Source: Tetradesmus obliquus (Eukaryota > Chlorophyta > Chlorophyceae > Sphaeropleales > Scenedesmaceae). Taken from it: a stretch of DNA of 64,000 bases. The stretch spans positions 1,138,501 to 1,202,500 of the forward strand of contig CP126191.1 in assembly GCA_030272155.1 (NCBI GenBank), written 5' to 3'. The notes under the pieces were generated by a model that did no database searches, had not been told where the DNA came from, and saw nothing but the letters and a program-made list of their open reading frames with translations. The position numbers and the translations under genes are program-made. This document shows, piece after piece, positions 11,819 through 26,000 of this stretch; the first letter of the stretch is position 1; every line of letters begins with the position of its first letter.

Positions 11819-13739
11819 CACCGGGACTGCAGGCGGCGCTTGCCTTGCTGTTAGACTGCAACAGTCTGCTTTTGACGCAGATTCGTCTGGCCATGCAGTG
11901 TGCGCGCAGCAGCTGCCTGCCGCTTGAAGTGCTGCAGCAGTCAGGCCTGCAGCTGCTGCAGGCGCTGGCAGCACCGCTGCAGCTGCGCCAACTGCTTGGT
12001 CTGCGTGCAGTCCCCTGCGATGCATCATCAGCACCATCAGTGACGCTCAGCAGCTGTTGGCAGCTGTACACACTCAGGGCCGCTGCAGAGGGCGCAGCAG
12101 CTGCGGACGGCGGCTCAACATGTGAGTGGATGTCCTTCGAGAGAATAGTTACGTGTGGGTGCTGGGGCCATCTTGATTAGTAACAGCCACTACAGCGTTG
12201 ACACACAGGGTCTGAGAACAGGGAATAAGACAGTGAGCAGCATATGGCTCTGCACTGGGATTTCAGCCATGCACTGCATGCTGCTGTGATCAGTTAATCG
12301 CACAGCAGATGACCTGCTACACCGCTCACTGTCTAGAACCAGGCCGTTAGCCCGGCATAGATGTGGTCAGTTCAGCGTTGTAGCTGGCATTTGTGCAGTG
12401 TCCCCTCCACTCGCGCTGCTTGTGCCAGCATGTAATGGTTAAGGGGGAAAGATGGTATTATCTGGGGTGCTGGGAAACACAATCCCTGGCACAAGCGCGG
12501 CAACTGCACGCATATAATCAAAGATAATATATGTTTTGATGCCTCTTCGGCGCCAAAGGTCAATGGGACTGGGGTCTAGGCACTAGTCAGGCTGGCTGAA
12601 ACCTGTTAATCACTGCCTATTCTAGTCCGCCGCAACCACAGCCATGTCATGAGTTCCCTCTCTATGCGTCACAGCAGCAGGTTGCATGTGTCACAGCACG
12701 ATGGCAGCTGCTGTAACATCGCCTTGTCCTTATCTTGCCTGCAACAACGCTGCTAATGCTGATGTGCGGTGGTGCAGCACGCTCAGCTGACGGCCCTGGC
12801 AGCAGCACACCCAGAGGCCTGTGTGACTGGATAGAGAAAGCCACTGAGCATTGTCTCCGTCACTGTTTCTGCTGCACACACTGCGGTTGTCCTACTTTGC
12901 AGCGGTGCAGCAGGGCCGCCTAACTGCCCTAGCAGCAGCACATCCGGAGGCCTACACAGCCCTCATCGACTGCTGCATGCGCTCAGACCTGCTGGGCCCA
13001 ACAGACATGCTGGCAGCTGCTCAGCTGCTGGCGCCTGCAGTGCATGCAGTGCTAGGGTGTGAGGCAGCACTGGCCAACACAGCAGCTGTGGCTGGCGTGG
13101 CATCTGCCCTGACCAGCCTGGTCAAGCGTGCAGTGCAGTTCATAAAAGCAGCAGCCAGCGTGCAGCAGGCACAGCCGGCAGCAGCAGCAGCAGCATGGCC
13201 TGCTGCATCTCTATACTTCCCTGCAGCAGCTCAAGGCATTGTAGATACTTTATGTGTGCTGCCTGTAGTGGACACAACGTCAGCACTGCTTGCTGCTACC
13301 AGCAGCAGCAGCCAGGTGCATGCCAGCGCTGCGCTGCTGGCTGTGGTGTTTGCGCGCAGCATTGTGCAGCTGGCAGATGCCATGGAGGCAGCAGGGCCGC
13401 GGCTGCTGTTTGACTCGCTGGTGGCTCGACCTGCATTCTCTGTGAAGTGGGGGCATGCAGTAGGTGCAGGGATGACTGCAGAGCAGCTGGGGCCTTCGCT
13501 GGACGCTCATGCAGGGACGACAGTCGAAGGCCAATGGCGTGGAGCATGGCAGCGCTGTATGCTCTGCAGCACGCTGAGCATGTGGGGCATCGTCACAAAC
13601 CTGTGCCCGCCACCACCACCAGCAGCAGCAGCAGCAGCAGGGGAAGCAGCGGGAGCGTCCAATGGTGATGGAAGCACAGGCAGACAAGCCAGCAGTGATG
13701 CGGCAAGCAGCAGCCGCACAGCTGCGGGCGCGGCTGGCG

Positions 13740-13772
<33 letters not shown>

Positions 13773-14173
13773 GTGGCAGCAGCCAGCAGGCAAAGTGGAG
13801 CTACCTGCGGAACCTCCAGCACTTGACCCCTCGATACACAGCAGCAGTGGCTGAATATCGGGCAGTAGTTCAAGCTATGGATGGTCAGCTGAACGAAGGT
13901 GCTGGTGGCATCCTTTCCGACGCGCTAGTGGTGCAGCAGTATGCAGCTTCCCTGGAGGTTTGCAGGGCTCTGGCAGCAGCAGCGCCGCTGCCAGTGGTGT
14001 GCAACAACCCCGGCTGTGAGAGCCTGGCTGGAGTGAGCGAGGCGGCAGTTGCCAGCAAGGCGTGCGCTGGCTGCCGCTGCCGCTACTGCAGCGCTGCCTG
14101 CCAGACGGCTGACTGGCGGCGGCACAAGCGCGCATGCCGGCTGATGGCTGCTGCTGGGCTCACCTGTGTGTGA
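9895..14173 (+). CDS. Large protein with C-terminal MYND zinc finger
   Basis: Three exons (9895-10441, 10889-12121, 12903-14173) join in phase to give 1,016 residues. The only recognised domain is a MYND-type zinc finger at the very end: CNNPGC, then CAGCRCRYCSAACQ, then WRRHKRAC, with the Cys/His ligands in place. MYND fingers usually bind proline-rich peptides. Green algae have many MYND proteins of unknown role. The rest is helical-looking, Ala/Gln/Leu-rich, with poly-Gln at 11404-11441 and 11790-11816 and Ser/Ala runs around 13620-13780. The middle part (LVQAIRQQWGSTQERW, SSVFDEQWFEIGLLYTLHTL) may be an armadillo-like or other helical fold, but I cannot name it. Intron 2 holds a partial copy of exon 3. 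The start is the first ATG of the open frame. Confidence 0.85.
10632..10676. repeat. Dispersed ~40-nt repeat, copy 1
   Basis: GACGTTGCTATGGCTTAAAT followed by GG(T/C)AACATGATGATGATG, in intron 1 of the MYND gene. An almost identical copy is at 40390-40428, about 30 kb away. Confidence 0.75.
10800..10871 (+). repeat. CTG-rich tract at intron 3' end
   Basis: Interrupted CTG/CCG triplets on the sense strand, ending shortly before the acceptor of MYND exon 2 (10889). Confidence 0.75.
12774..12826 (+). repeat. 5'-part copy of MYND exon 3
   Basis: A TGCAG acceptor followed by a diverged copy of the start of exon 12903-14173 (QLTALAAAHPEA). It lies about 130 bp upstream of the functional acceptor. 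Confidence 0.8.
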
Positions 14174-15221
14174 TCGTGTGGTGCCCATGTTGCCGTGTAC
14201 GACTCCCACAAGCAGAAGTGTCGTGGATGTGAGCTTTGCAGTGCCACACGTTGGGGAACGAATGTTTAAAAGCTCTAAGCGTTTTCTTTGTATTCGGTTG
14301 AAGGACGAGGGGGACGCTATGTCAATGTGCAGTTCGTGATTGGGGCCCTGAACTCTCAGAAGGTGCTGCTCACGGGTTTAGTTTCATTTCGTATGCGGAT
14401 CCTGGATGCTGGGCACACTTGTGTGTGATCATGAGCGGCCTGCATAGTGAGGCAATGGTGTTTGCAGCTAAGCTCTGTTTCACCCTAGTGCTTCATGTGT
14501 GATGGAGCATCATGAGAGCAGCAATCCCAGCTGGTGCTTTTAGTAGCCATCATTGAAGTGTCTTTCACGAGACAGCCTATTGCTACATGTATTTATCGTT
14601 TAAGGTGTGCCGGGTGGAACACAACATTATACCACCTTCACTGATGGCAACTCTTGATGCCTTTGGATGGCGCTGTGGGCCCTGACTGGAGTACGAGAAG
14701 GAGTTAACACTGCTCAATTGCTTGGTCTGGTCAACCTTCATGCGCACTATTATCAGGTTGACAACACATGCATGTAGGCTGGCTGCTTGTGCTGACTGAC
14801 TGGCTCCCTTGAGGAGTCCAGGGTGAACTGCTTACAGTTCCACTCCCATTTTCATTTTCATATCACGCAATCTGCCAGTTGTGTGGAGGTGCACATGTTC
14901 AGTACAAAACGGCGTGATGCTGTGTGATCGGCACTTGTCTGTTGTTTCGAATGCACCTTGGACGGTCGTCCTGCTGTGCTGTCATGATGCGACATGACGT
15001 GCAGTGGCACCTCAGCCCTCGAAACCGCAGACATCAGCACATTCCTCGACTGCTGATTGGTGAATTGTTTGGTGCGATAGAATTCGGCGCGTGCATATTG
15101 TCAAAGCAAACCACGGACTTGGCTGCTCGACGCAAACCTGCTGCCAAGACGTCTTTCGCCTCGATCGCCCACTGTGGAGTGGCTGGCAAGCTCTGTTACG
15201 GCCCAGGAACCTCCCGGCTCG
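14174..15221. other. Intergenic region with no supported gene
   Basis: 3' flank of the MYND gene and 5' flank of the alanine-rich gene. I see no coding similarity, long repeat or RNA gene. Base composition is less triplet-rich than in the neighbouring introns. Confidence 0.6.
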
Positions 15222-18200
15222 ATGGCGACGCCAGACACTGCGAACCCGGTGTCGCAGGTCCTCAACACTGCTGTTGCAGCAGCAGGAGACGTGCCTGAGC
15301 AGCTGCAAGAGGGCCTCATGAGCGCCCAGGCAGCCCTCACGCAGATGCTGCGTGGCTATTTGGGCCAATTTCAAGAGTACATCGGAGAAAGTGGCGAGCT
15401 GGCGCTTGCTGCTGTGCTGGGCACTGCTGATGCTGCTGCCAGCGGCAAGGAGGGAGTGCTGACCAAGCGAGAAATCATCGAGAAGGTAGGCAGCTGCATA
15501 CTCAGCCACAGTGTGGAAAAAACTTTATTTCCCAAATGCATAGCATAGCTGTCTGCTGCAGCTTTTTTTTGCAGCGACTAGTGTCGGCTGATGGGGTGAG
15601 CCGTCCTGCTGCTGTGCGCATTCAGGCAGCTATGCATGCAACACGCGCATGGATGTACATACGCTGCAGCAAGCCGTGCCCGCGCACCTGCTGATGTTGC
15701 AGCACATGTAGGCCGTCAGCAGTGCATGGTGGCTCGGGCGGGTGCTCATGCTGTTGTGTGGCGCACTCCATGCAGACAATGAGCACCCTCCTGCACCATT
15801 GTGCTAGCACAGCGCCTCTCATCTGCAGTGACAGCTGCATTCAGCATGCTACCCTATCAACTCCTACCTCACACTTCATGCAAGCGCCTACCGTCGCCCG
15901 CTTGTATCATGCCCTGCTGCTGCTACGATTGCTCCTGCAGGACTTGATGGCTGCTCTTTTCAAGGCCCTGGCCAGCTGCCTCACCAACATGTGCATCCTG
16001 CTTCCCAACGACAATCAGCAATCCAAACGCTGCTGCTGCTGCTGCTACCATAGGGGACGTCGATGGCCACCGTGTCCAAAGCCCCATCCTGCAGTTTCAC
16101 CATTTGTATGCCGGTGTTCCTCGCTAACACCTTCTTTGGCCTCTGCCGCTGCTGCTGCTGCTGCTGCTGCTGCCGCTGCCGCTCCTGCAGGACATGATGG
16201 CTGCCCTATCCAAGGCCCTGGCCAGCCGCCTGACCCACCTGGTCAGCCTCTGGTTTCAAACAATGTAATGAACATCGATGGCATTAACACTGCTGCTGCT
16301 GCTGCCGCTGCTGCTGCTGCTGCTGCTGCTGCCGCAGGACATGATGGCTGCCCTGTCCAAGGCCCTGGCCAGCCGCCTGACCCACCTGGCAAGCTTGGTC
16401 CCTGCTGATGGCTCCTCCCTGAGTGACGAGGACGCTGCTGCTGCAGAGGCTGCTGTGAAGGCTGCGCTGCAAGCTGAGCTGGACAGGCTGGTGCAGGTGC
16501 CCTTTGGGGTGCCGCTGCTGCATGAGATTGGGTAAGCATGTGTTAGCTTGTTGGGGTTTTAGGTTTGTTTTGTGGTGTGCTGTGAGGCTGCATGAGATCG
16601 GGTGAGTGGGGGCTGGTGTTGGGGTTTGTAAAATGTGTGGTGTGCTGTTTGGCTGCTATCAAGGCGGCGCTGCAAGCTGAGCTGGACAGGCTGGTGCAGG
16701 TGCCCTTTGGGGTGCCGCTGCTGCACGAGATTGGGTGAGTATGGCTTGAGTGTGGTGTGAATGGCTAGGGGTACTGCAGGCTTAGCTGGACAGGACTGTG
16801 TAGGTCCCGGGGAGTGCCGCTGCTTACTACTACTGCTTTCTACATCTGGTGAGTGTGATGTGGTTTGTTGGGGCTCAGGTTACTTGTGTGGTGTGCTGTG
16901 CGGTGGCTGTGAAGTGAGCGCCGCAAGCTGAGCTGGACAGGCCTGTCCAAGCGCCCTTTGGCGTGCCGTTGCTGCATGAACCTGCCTCTATGCACTGCGC
17001 CGTTAGTCTGTATTGCAGACCCCGCTTCTGCTCTATAGCTCTCTATTTTTCCTCAATCGAGCGAGGAGAGCTACATTTGGGTCCGGCACCAATGCGCGTC
17101 ACTTCGTGTGTCCTTTTTTAGACTCCGCTTCTTTCTCAAAGCTGCCTCTTTCTCTCAATCGAGCGAGGAGAGTTATACTTGGGTCCGGCACCAATGCGAG
17201 TCACTTTGTGTGTCATTTTTTATGACATTTTTTTTTGTTTTTCCTGTGCTGTACCTCCTAGTGCCAAGCTTGCAAGCACGACTGTGTGGGCCGCTGTGTG
17301 TGTGCAGCGGCATGAAGTCTTGCAGCAGCTAGCCAGTTTGGCGATCTGATGCAAGACCATGTGCCACTATGCACTAGCGGATGATCCAACTAGCGGCACC
17401 ATCTTGCTTTGTCCCTATCTCAGAGCTTGCAAGTAGGTGCAGCAACTGTCGTGCTTGGAGCTTCTCAGTGCCAAGCTTGCAAGCACAATCTTGTGGCGGT
17501 TGTGGTGTGCAGCGGCATGAAGTCTTGCAGCATGTAGCCAGTTTGGTGATCTGGTGCAAGATTATGTGCCACTGTGCACTAGCGGTTGATCCGGCTAGCG
17601 GCACCATCTTGCTCTGCCCTTAACTCAGTGTGCGCAAGCAGACGCGGCAACTGTTACCGCGTGGAGCTGCTCTCCCCTGGCAGTGCCACTGCTGCTTGAG
17701 GTGGCTGGATGTGGCGCAAAACATATGTTTAGGTTGATGTGTGCATGTGGATTACATGCCTAGAGCTTGTCCCTGTGCTGGCGGCTGTGTGTATCAACAA
17801 GCTGTCCTGCTTTGTATTTGCTGAGTCTGCAGAGCAATCTGTGACAGTGTGTTTTTGTGCACAATGCTTATCAAGACCATGCGCCGCTATGCACATTGTG
17901 TCTGCACAGCGCAACCGCTAGCTAGTGTCACCGCCCCTCATTGCACAAGAAAGTCTTTGTGCTGCTGCATTGGCAAACAGTTATTGATGTAGGCAGCATG
18001 TGCACATAACAAACTTGCTGCCGCTGCCGCTGCTGCTGCTGCTGCTGCTGCTGTGTGCTGTGGTTGCAGGCGCGCCTACTGCCGCGTGTCAGACAGCTGG
18101 CGCGGCAACCTGCTGGTGCAGGGCCTGCGCAACGTGGCCGACAACATCTCACACAAGGTGGGTGGGTGGGTGCGGAGTAACAGCTTTGTCAAAAAGCATG

Positions 18201-21200
18201 ACAGCTGAGGGGTGATACCATCTAGCTACAGCTGCTGCTGTTTGCGCTTGTGCAGCGTGGTTGACAGCATCTCACACAAGGTGGGCGGGTGCGGCCTGCT
18301 GCATGTCTGATGCTGTGAAACTGCTGATGGCAATGTCCGAATCGGCGAACTCAAATGTGGCAGCAGCACCTGCATCTCTGCTGTCAGTTTCAGTTGAGTG
18401 TGGCTGGAACCCTGCTTATTGCCACAGAACAATGTGGATTTTGCAAGGAGTGTTGCATCGGCTGGTCTTGCTGCTGCTGCGGCATCTATGTCCTGACACT
18501 TGCACACCGTGACATCATGACCCTTGCCCACACAAGCATTTTGGCTGAACAACACCTGCCGCTGCCACCGCCGCTCTGGTGCTTCTGCTGCTGCTGCTGC
18601 TCCTGCTGCTGTTGTCAGGTGTCTGCTGTGACTGGCGCTGTGTCCCTCGGCTTCATGTCCCAGACCATGCAGGCCACTGGAGAGGCGGCAGCAGCAGCAG
18701 CAGAGGACAAGGCCGCGCTGGCTGAGCAGGGGGCCTACCCAGAGGCTGCAGAGGCGGCTGGCAGCAGCGGCAGCGGCTTCAAGAGCCCCCTGCTGCAGGT
18801 GAGTGGCTCCTGGTTAGGGTCCCTAACTCCTTGGTCGAGTGGAGCATGTAAAATGATGTATTGTGATGTCTTCAGGCTTACAGAGCCCGCTGCTGCAGGT
18901 GATTGTTGTAGGGCATAGGAAAAGGTCATCTAGCCATAGCAAGTGATTCTTGCAGCTGATGTGCTAGTGGGCAAGGCGATTGGCCTGGAGTTGTGTTGAG
19001 CAGCTTCCGCAGCACAGCACAAGCAGACGCCTTTGCTGTTTAACTCCTGGGCGCTTGCTTGTTTACATCCGCCATTGCTCTGCGGCTCCTGCATCCAAAC
19101 ATCCCTCCCTGTTTGCATATTTTCTCTCCCCTGCAGCCTGTCATTCCCGAGCCAGCTCCATTGCTAGGCCATTGTGTTATTTGATGTTGCTGCTGTGCTT
19201 CATCTGTCTTGCAAAACCTCCTCTCCACAAGCCTGCCTGCTGCAGCCTGTCATCCTCGAGCCATCCCCCTGACCGGGTCCACTTTGCTCACCCTGCTATC
19301 GTTGCTCTGCTGTTTCGCCCGCTGCTTTGAACACTCTTTTGCCAACCCTCCGCACCTGCAGCCTGTCATCCCCGAGCCAGCACCAGGTGCCACCTCTAGC
19401 GAGGCCGGCACAGCAGCAGCAGCAGCGCTCGGCTCCGCCACTGCCCAAGCCCTGTGGCTGGAGTCCCACCTGGCAGATGTTATTAACGCGTTATGGCGGC
19501 TGCTGGCGCACGATCTGGACCGGGTGCTGCGTGGTGCTGCTGATGGGGCGCTGAGGCAGCTGAGGGATGTGGAGAAGAGTGAGGAGCAGCAGACAGTTGT
19601 GAGCGTGCAGCAGGCTGCGTGGGTGCTTGGCATCATGGGCGGCATCTTCAAGGTGGGCTTCTGTTACATGGCTGTTACATGAGTGTTACTGTGGTGTTTT
19701 TTTTTGTGGCAAGCCGTTATTGTGCTTGCGGCAGCAGAAAAAGGGTGGAGGATAGTGGGCAGGGTGCTGCGTGGTGCTGCTGACGGGGCGCTGAGGCAGC
19801 TGAGGGATGTGGAAAAGAGTGAGGAGCAGCAGACGGCTGTGAGCGTGCAGCAGGCTGCGTGGGTGCTTGGCATCATGAGCGGCATCTTCAAGGTGAGATT
19901 CTGTTACATCATTGTGTTATATGACCGTCACTTATGTGTTATTTTTGTAATGTGGCGAGCTGTTTAGTGTGCTTGCGGCAGAAGAAAAAGGGGAAAGGTT
20001 GGTGTACAGTTGGGGTGGGCAGGGTGCTGCGTGGCGCTGCTGATGTGGCGCTGAGGCAGCTGAGGGATGCGGAGAGGAGTGAGGAGCAGCAGACGGCTGT
20101 GAGCGTGCAGCAGGCTGCATGGGTGCTTGGCATCATGGGCGGCATCTTCAAGGTGGGTTTCGTTACATGATCGTTACATCAGTGCTACATGCATGTTGTT
20201 CTGTTGCATGGCCGGCTGGTGGGCGGTTTCATTGTTGTAAGGCAGGCTGGTGGTGCAGCTGCGGCAGCAGAGGGAGGTCGAGGTAAGCAGGCGGTTCTTA
20301 GGAGATGGCATCCCCTGGAGCCCACAACACCTTGCCACCTCCGGAGATCTCCTTGTACATGCTGTGTTTGTGCTGCGTTTCGTTCTGCAACTTCTCCAGC
20401 TGCAGTGCTAGCTTTTCGAGCTCCCACACCGATTTTGGGGGCTGCGCCCTTCTGCGCCCGCCAAATTATCGCCTTGCTGAGCATCCCGCGCAGCTGTTTA
20501 CACCTTCTACTGACGCACCATACCCGTGTGTGTCTCCTTGTGCCACCTTGCAGGGTGCGCTGCACCCTTTAGTGCCCCCGCCAACGCCTCCTCCTACTCA
20601 GCCTCTGCTACTGGTGCGGCAGCACATGTGACTGATCTAAACTGTCTTCTTGTCCACCTCGCAAGGCGCACTGCGCCCCTTTGCTCCTGCCAACGCCTCC
20701 TTCTACTCAGCCTCTGCTGCTGGTGTTTCAGCACAACAATTTCAAACTATCTTGTCTGTCCTGCAACGCAGGGCGCGCTGCGCCCCTTTGCCCCTGCCAA
20801 CGCCTCCTCTTACTCAGCCGCTGCTGCCGCCATGTCCCATGGCTCGCTGGCCCTGGCAGCAGCAACAGCCCTCACACGCCAGGGAGGCACCGATGCAGTG
20901 CTGCCTCTAGACAGCTTTGGTGTGCAGCAGCAGGGCAAAGCTCCTGCAAGTGCTCACTCATCATCAGGCCAGAAGCAGCAGCAGGGTGAGGGAGGTCTGA
21001 AGGGCTTGGTTGGAGAGGCGGGTGAAGCAGCAGGTGCTGCTGCTGCAAGTGTGGTGGAGGTGGGTGATTCAGCAGCACAAGCGGCACAGACGACAGTGGA
21101 GTCAGCAGCAGAGCAGGGGTCAAAGGCGGCAGTGACAGCAGCAGATGTTGCGTCTGCGCAGGCGGTCAAAGCAGCAGAGATTGGCAGTGCCAAGGTGCAG

Positions 21201-23004
21201 GAGGGGGTTGATGCTGCAGGACAGGCAGCAGAGGAGGGTGCAGCAGCAGCTGGTAAGGTGGCTGGGCAGGCAGAGGCAGCTGCAGGTAAGGCAGCAGCTG
21301 CTGTTGATGCAGCAAAGCCTGCAGCAGCAGATGCAGCTGGGCTGGCTGCTGCAGCAGCGCGTGACTATACAGTAGGTGTCCTGCAAGCAGGGGATGAGAC
21401 GCTGTCAGCAGGCGCAGCAGCCAGCAAGGAAGTGTCAAAGATTGCCAAGCCAGCCATTGAGTCAGCAGCAGATGACCTGTCAGTGAGCATTGACCAGACA
21501 GCTGAGACAGCAAAGCAGCTGGTTGATGATCTGGCTCCAGAGGTCAACAAAACAGCAGAAGTGGTTGGCAAAGAGGCGCAGCGGGTTGCTGCTGTTGCAG
21601 CAGATGCAGCAGTGGACGTGGTGCATGCAGCTGCAGAGGGCGTGGAGTCCACAACAGAAGTAGCAGCGCAGCAAGCGCAGCAGCTGCTCAAGCAGGGCGA
21701 TGCTGCAGCAGAGGCAGGCATCTCTAGCTTGCAGGATTCAGCCCAGCAGGCGGTCAAAGCAGCACCTGCTGCTGTTGACCGCGCTGCTGCGGCTGCAGCT
21801 GATGCTGTGAAGCCAGGGGTGGATGCAGCAGCAGGCCAGGTTGAGGCTGCAGGACAACAGCTAAAGGCTGCTGGTGGGGTGCTGCCACAGAAGGTGCAGC
21901 AGGCACAGCAGCAGCTGCAGCCTGAGGGTCCGCTTGCTGCTGCAGGGCATGCTGCAGTGGAGGAGGCAAGCAAGATGGCACAGCAGGCAGCAGAGGCTGC
22001 AGGAACGCAGCTGCAGCAGGCGAGCAAGGTGGGCAAGGGTGGTTGCTGCAAGTCTGCAGGTGGCCTGCTGCCTGTGTATGATACACTGTGCTCTTGTACA
22101 GATGCCACGCGCGAGCTAGCAGGTGGCGTTGCCAAACACATTTCTGCATCTGGCGTAAGCAGCATACAGCCAGGGAGCTGTGCAGGGGCGCCAGCTGCAG
22201 AATTGTGTTTGGTGCAGCAGCCTGTCTTAGACAAACTTGATGCTGGGGGTCAACTGCATAGCCGCTGTAAAGGCGTAGCAGCTGCTTTTTTGAGAGGCAA
22301 CAGTGGTGACAGCTGCTGCGCTTCACACCTGCTGTGCTCCATTGTTCTTTGCTGCATCGTGTACCTGGACTGCACGGGACTAGTGTTGCCTGGTCATGCA
22401 TAGCTGCTTGTTGTATTGCTTCTGCACAAGTGATGCTACCGCCAATGCATGTGCTGAGCCAAGCTACAGCAGCTGCCTGTTCTTTGAGCCGAGCGACTTT
22501 CTTGTGCACTTACAGAGGTTAATCACGTCTTTTTGTCCATCAGAGCTTTGGCTTTGACCTCACAACCTGCCCACCACCTTCTGCGCCGGCGTCCATGCCT
22601 TTCACCAACCACCTGTGCGTGTATTTTGTGCCTTTACGTGTGTGTGCAGGACGTGGCTGCCCAGCTGGAGGGCGCTGGCACTGCTGCTGCCACGCTGCTG
22701 CCTGCTGCTGCTGGCAACCTGGCGGAGCAGGCGGCTGCCATCAGGGACCAGACAGCACCTGCGGTGAGCAAGCGCCGAACTGCCTCACCTGCTGCTGTTG
22801 ATTGCTTACGCTGGCGCTGTAGGCTGGGGGAAACGCGCAGTGGCCTGCTGACTACGCATGTGGCAGGCATCTGATAGCGCAGGCTTCAAACCTGTGCTGC
22901 TGCTGCAGGCTTGTTGCTGCCACTGCTGCCAGTGCCAGCCCGAGTGCCTGCACGCATCTTACAGCAGCTGCTGCTGTCATGACGTCAGACCTTCACTGAC
23001 GTGC

Positions 23005-23093
<89 letters not shown>

Positions 23094-26000
23094 ATTTCCT
23101 GTACTTTGTTTTGTGCGCAGCTGGGCCCTGCTGGTGCAGCTGCTGGAGCCAGCCTGGCCACCGCCTCAGAGCAGGCCGCAGCCGCCGCTGCTGCTGCTGC
23201 CGGCCAGGTGGCTGCTGACCTGCCTGGCATGGCCTACCGGCTGGTGGAAGGCCACCTGAAACCTGCTGCTGCTGCGGCGGCTGAGGCGCTGCCTGAGATG
23301 GCAGAGCAGCTGGGCGAGCAGCCCATCAAGGAGCAGGGTAGGTGGATGTGTTATTTAAGTCTTGCTTCATGTTCATGGTGAATACCCGGCGTGCTACCAT
23401 CTGGTAGAAGCAGCTGGCGAGTCAGTTGCTGCAAAACCATTGGGCCCATGTTCATTTGTGCGTCTAGCACACCACACGCGCTTGCAAGCTGCATGGCACC
23501 ACATATGTCAATACTCATTCTACAGCTCGCTATTGTCCAAATTTTAATGTCTATTTGTTTTGCACACCACGCAGGCGCCATCCTGGCCGCCGGCCTTGCC
23601 ACCATTGCAGCCAACCTCGGCGCAGGCACACAGGGTGATGATGGTGTGCTGTCAGCTGCTGGAGTCGCTGTGGCCGCGCTGCCTGATGCGGTGGCAGAGG
23701 TGAACAGGGGGTTGGTGTTGCCTGGGCTGGAGGCTGCGGCTGGAGACATCACCACACTGGCAAAGGGCGCGGAGCAGCAGGTGCGCATGTGCAGTTGTAG
23801 GTTATTTTGAGTTGAAAACAGAAGAGGTGGGATATCTGATGCTAAAGCGCTGTCAGCGCATCTGCTTGAAAGTATGCGCATGTGGCTGTGCTTCGACTTT
23901 GCTGCGCTGGTGTGGTGTGTTGTGTAAGACTCTGACTGTGTGGTGGAGGTGAACAGGGAGGTGGTGCTGCCTGGGCTGGAGGCTGTGGCTGGAGACATTA
24001 CTACACTGGCCAAGGGCGCAGAGCAGCAGGTGCGTGGTCTATGCATTTTCGGCTTGTGCTTGTCGATGTTGGTTGAATCAAGCTGTACTATGCTGTGCTG
24101 CTTTGTGGCATTAGGGGTGTGTGGATTTTTACCTGCGAAGTTCCGTGCAGGAAAATTGGACGTGTATGAGGTGCTGCTGCCAGGGCTGGAGGTGGTTGCG
24201 GGTGATATCAGCACATTGGCCAAGAGCGCAGAGCAGCAGGTGCGTGGCTTGTTTGGGTATGGTTGTGTGTTGTGCTGTGCACTGTGCTGTGCTACGATGT
24301 GCTGCGATGCGAGTGCTGGACAGATGTTGCTTTTCGCTTGGCTGTCAGATGGGGGTGAAGTGCTGCCGAGGCTGGAGGCGGTGGCTGGAGACCAGACACT
24401 GCTGGCCAAAAGGCGCTGAGCAGCAGGTGCGTATGGCTGTCGGTCTTGCGACACCAGCACGTCGTGTGAGATCTGTTTGCTCGTATGTGTGCGGCCTCCT
24501 GCATCTCAGCCTTCTGTTGAGCTTGGCTTTTTTGCCTAACCCAACACGAAGGCAGAGATGAGGGCAGCCCTCAGATAACACAACCACACAGTACAAAACT
24601 CTCGACTACGACATAGAAACCAAAGCTCTCCATCTTCCAGCTACTGCCAGGGCCGTACCGCTCGGCTTCGCCATCTCCTGAAGGGTATCGCATCCTCATT
24701 TACATATTCGATACAATGTGCAATGCCGGCAGTCACTCAACAATCTCTGTTTGATTCTTTGCCATGCTGATTGTTCTTGCTGCAGGCCACGCTGGTGCTG
24801 CCGGCCTTGTGCCGCTCAGCTTAGCAGTGAATCCATCACCCCACCTCACATAACAACCCTCCGCTTCCTTGCTGTCGCATGCACTGCCTTGTTGCTGCAT
24901 GTATTGCTGCTGCAGGCCACGCTGGTGCTGTCGCTGCTGCCGGCCTCGTGCCGCTCAGCCGACCCGCAGCTGCTGCCTGACCTGCGGGGGGAGCTGCTGT
25001 ACATGGCGCGCATCATCGAGCAACCGGTGAGGCACAGCGTCAATGTATCAGCACTGTTTGCCTTGCTGTAAGGATGCCTTTGCTGTGTCGCTTCAGCTTT
25101 TTACTATTTTAATCCTGGGTCAGCCAGCTGATGGTTAGGGTGAGCCGCATTTGGCTCAACCGCAGAAGCTGCAGCTGGCGCAAACAGCCCAGCCTGCTGC
25201 TGCTGCTGCTGCTGCTGTGCAAAGGGTCCTCAGCAGCTCACTACACTCCTGCTGCTGCTGCTGCTGCAGGTGTCATCTGCACGTGCTGCGCTGGAGTCTG
25301 CCGACCTGCCAGGCCACGCTGAGCAGCTGCAGGAGACGCTGCTGCCAGCAGCAGAGAAGGTGGGTCGGCAATTGTGGAAACAGGGAAATATGCCTGCATC
25401 ATTTAGTCACTAGTAAACAGTCAAAAAGATTTTGTGTGAATGATGTAGGCTCTGCCAGCCCATGTGCAGTGGTTGCATGCTCCCAAGCACAGTGGTGTGG
25501 CTTGGCAACCTAAAAAGGGTGTTTGTTGTGATAGTCATATTGCTGACTGAGCGCCGTCAGTTTTTCCTGCACCTACTGGTACTGCTTGTGCCATCCCCTA
25601 AGATGAGCAACTCAGCGTGAAGGATGGCAGCAAACGAGCACCGTTGCGGCAACTTTCACTCTCAAGCTGCTCACCTCAGAGGGTAGATGTACATGTAAAT
25701 ACATGACTGGCTTAATGATGTGCCTGGCACTCCCAGTCAGACCTTGTTTGGTGCTGGTAAAGCTGCTGGGGAGCATCATGCAGCAGGATGTAGGCAGGAG
25801 TGAAATGCATGCTGGTGATGGGGTGCCTGCGGCAGACAAGAACGAGCGTCAAGGCAATCATCAGGTCGGCCTCCCACCCCTGTGTCCTGCCTGACCTCGC
25901 CTGCCTCTGGGAACACATGTGCTGCTGCTGCAGCCCAAAACACATTGTTATGCTGCTGCTGCTGCTGCTGCTGCTGCTTCCGCTGCTGCTGATGGCCAGG

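Noticed and set aside
20246-20282. Possible small exon between exons 5 and 6 of the alanine-rich gene
   Set aside because: It has AG and GT ends, but its 37-nt length breaks the phase, whereas exons 5 and 6 join directly in phase 0.
22985-23259. Long poly-Cys, poly-Ala and poly-Gln frames
   Set aside because: They are translations of the CTG tract in various frames. The tract is intronic.
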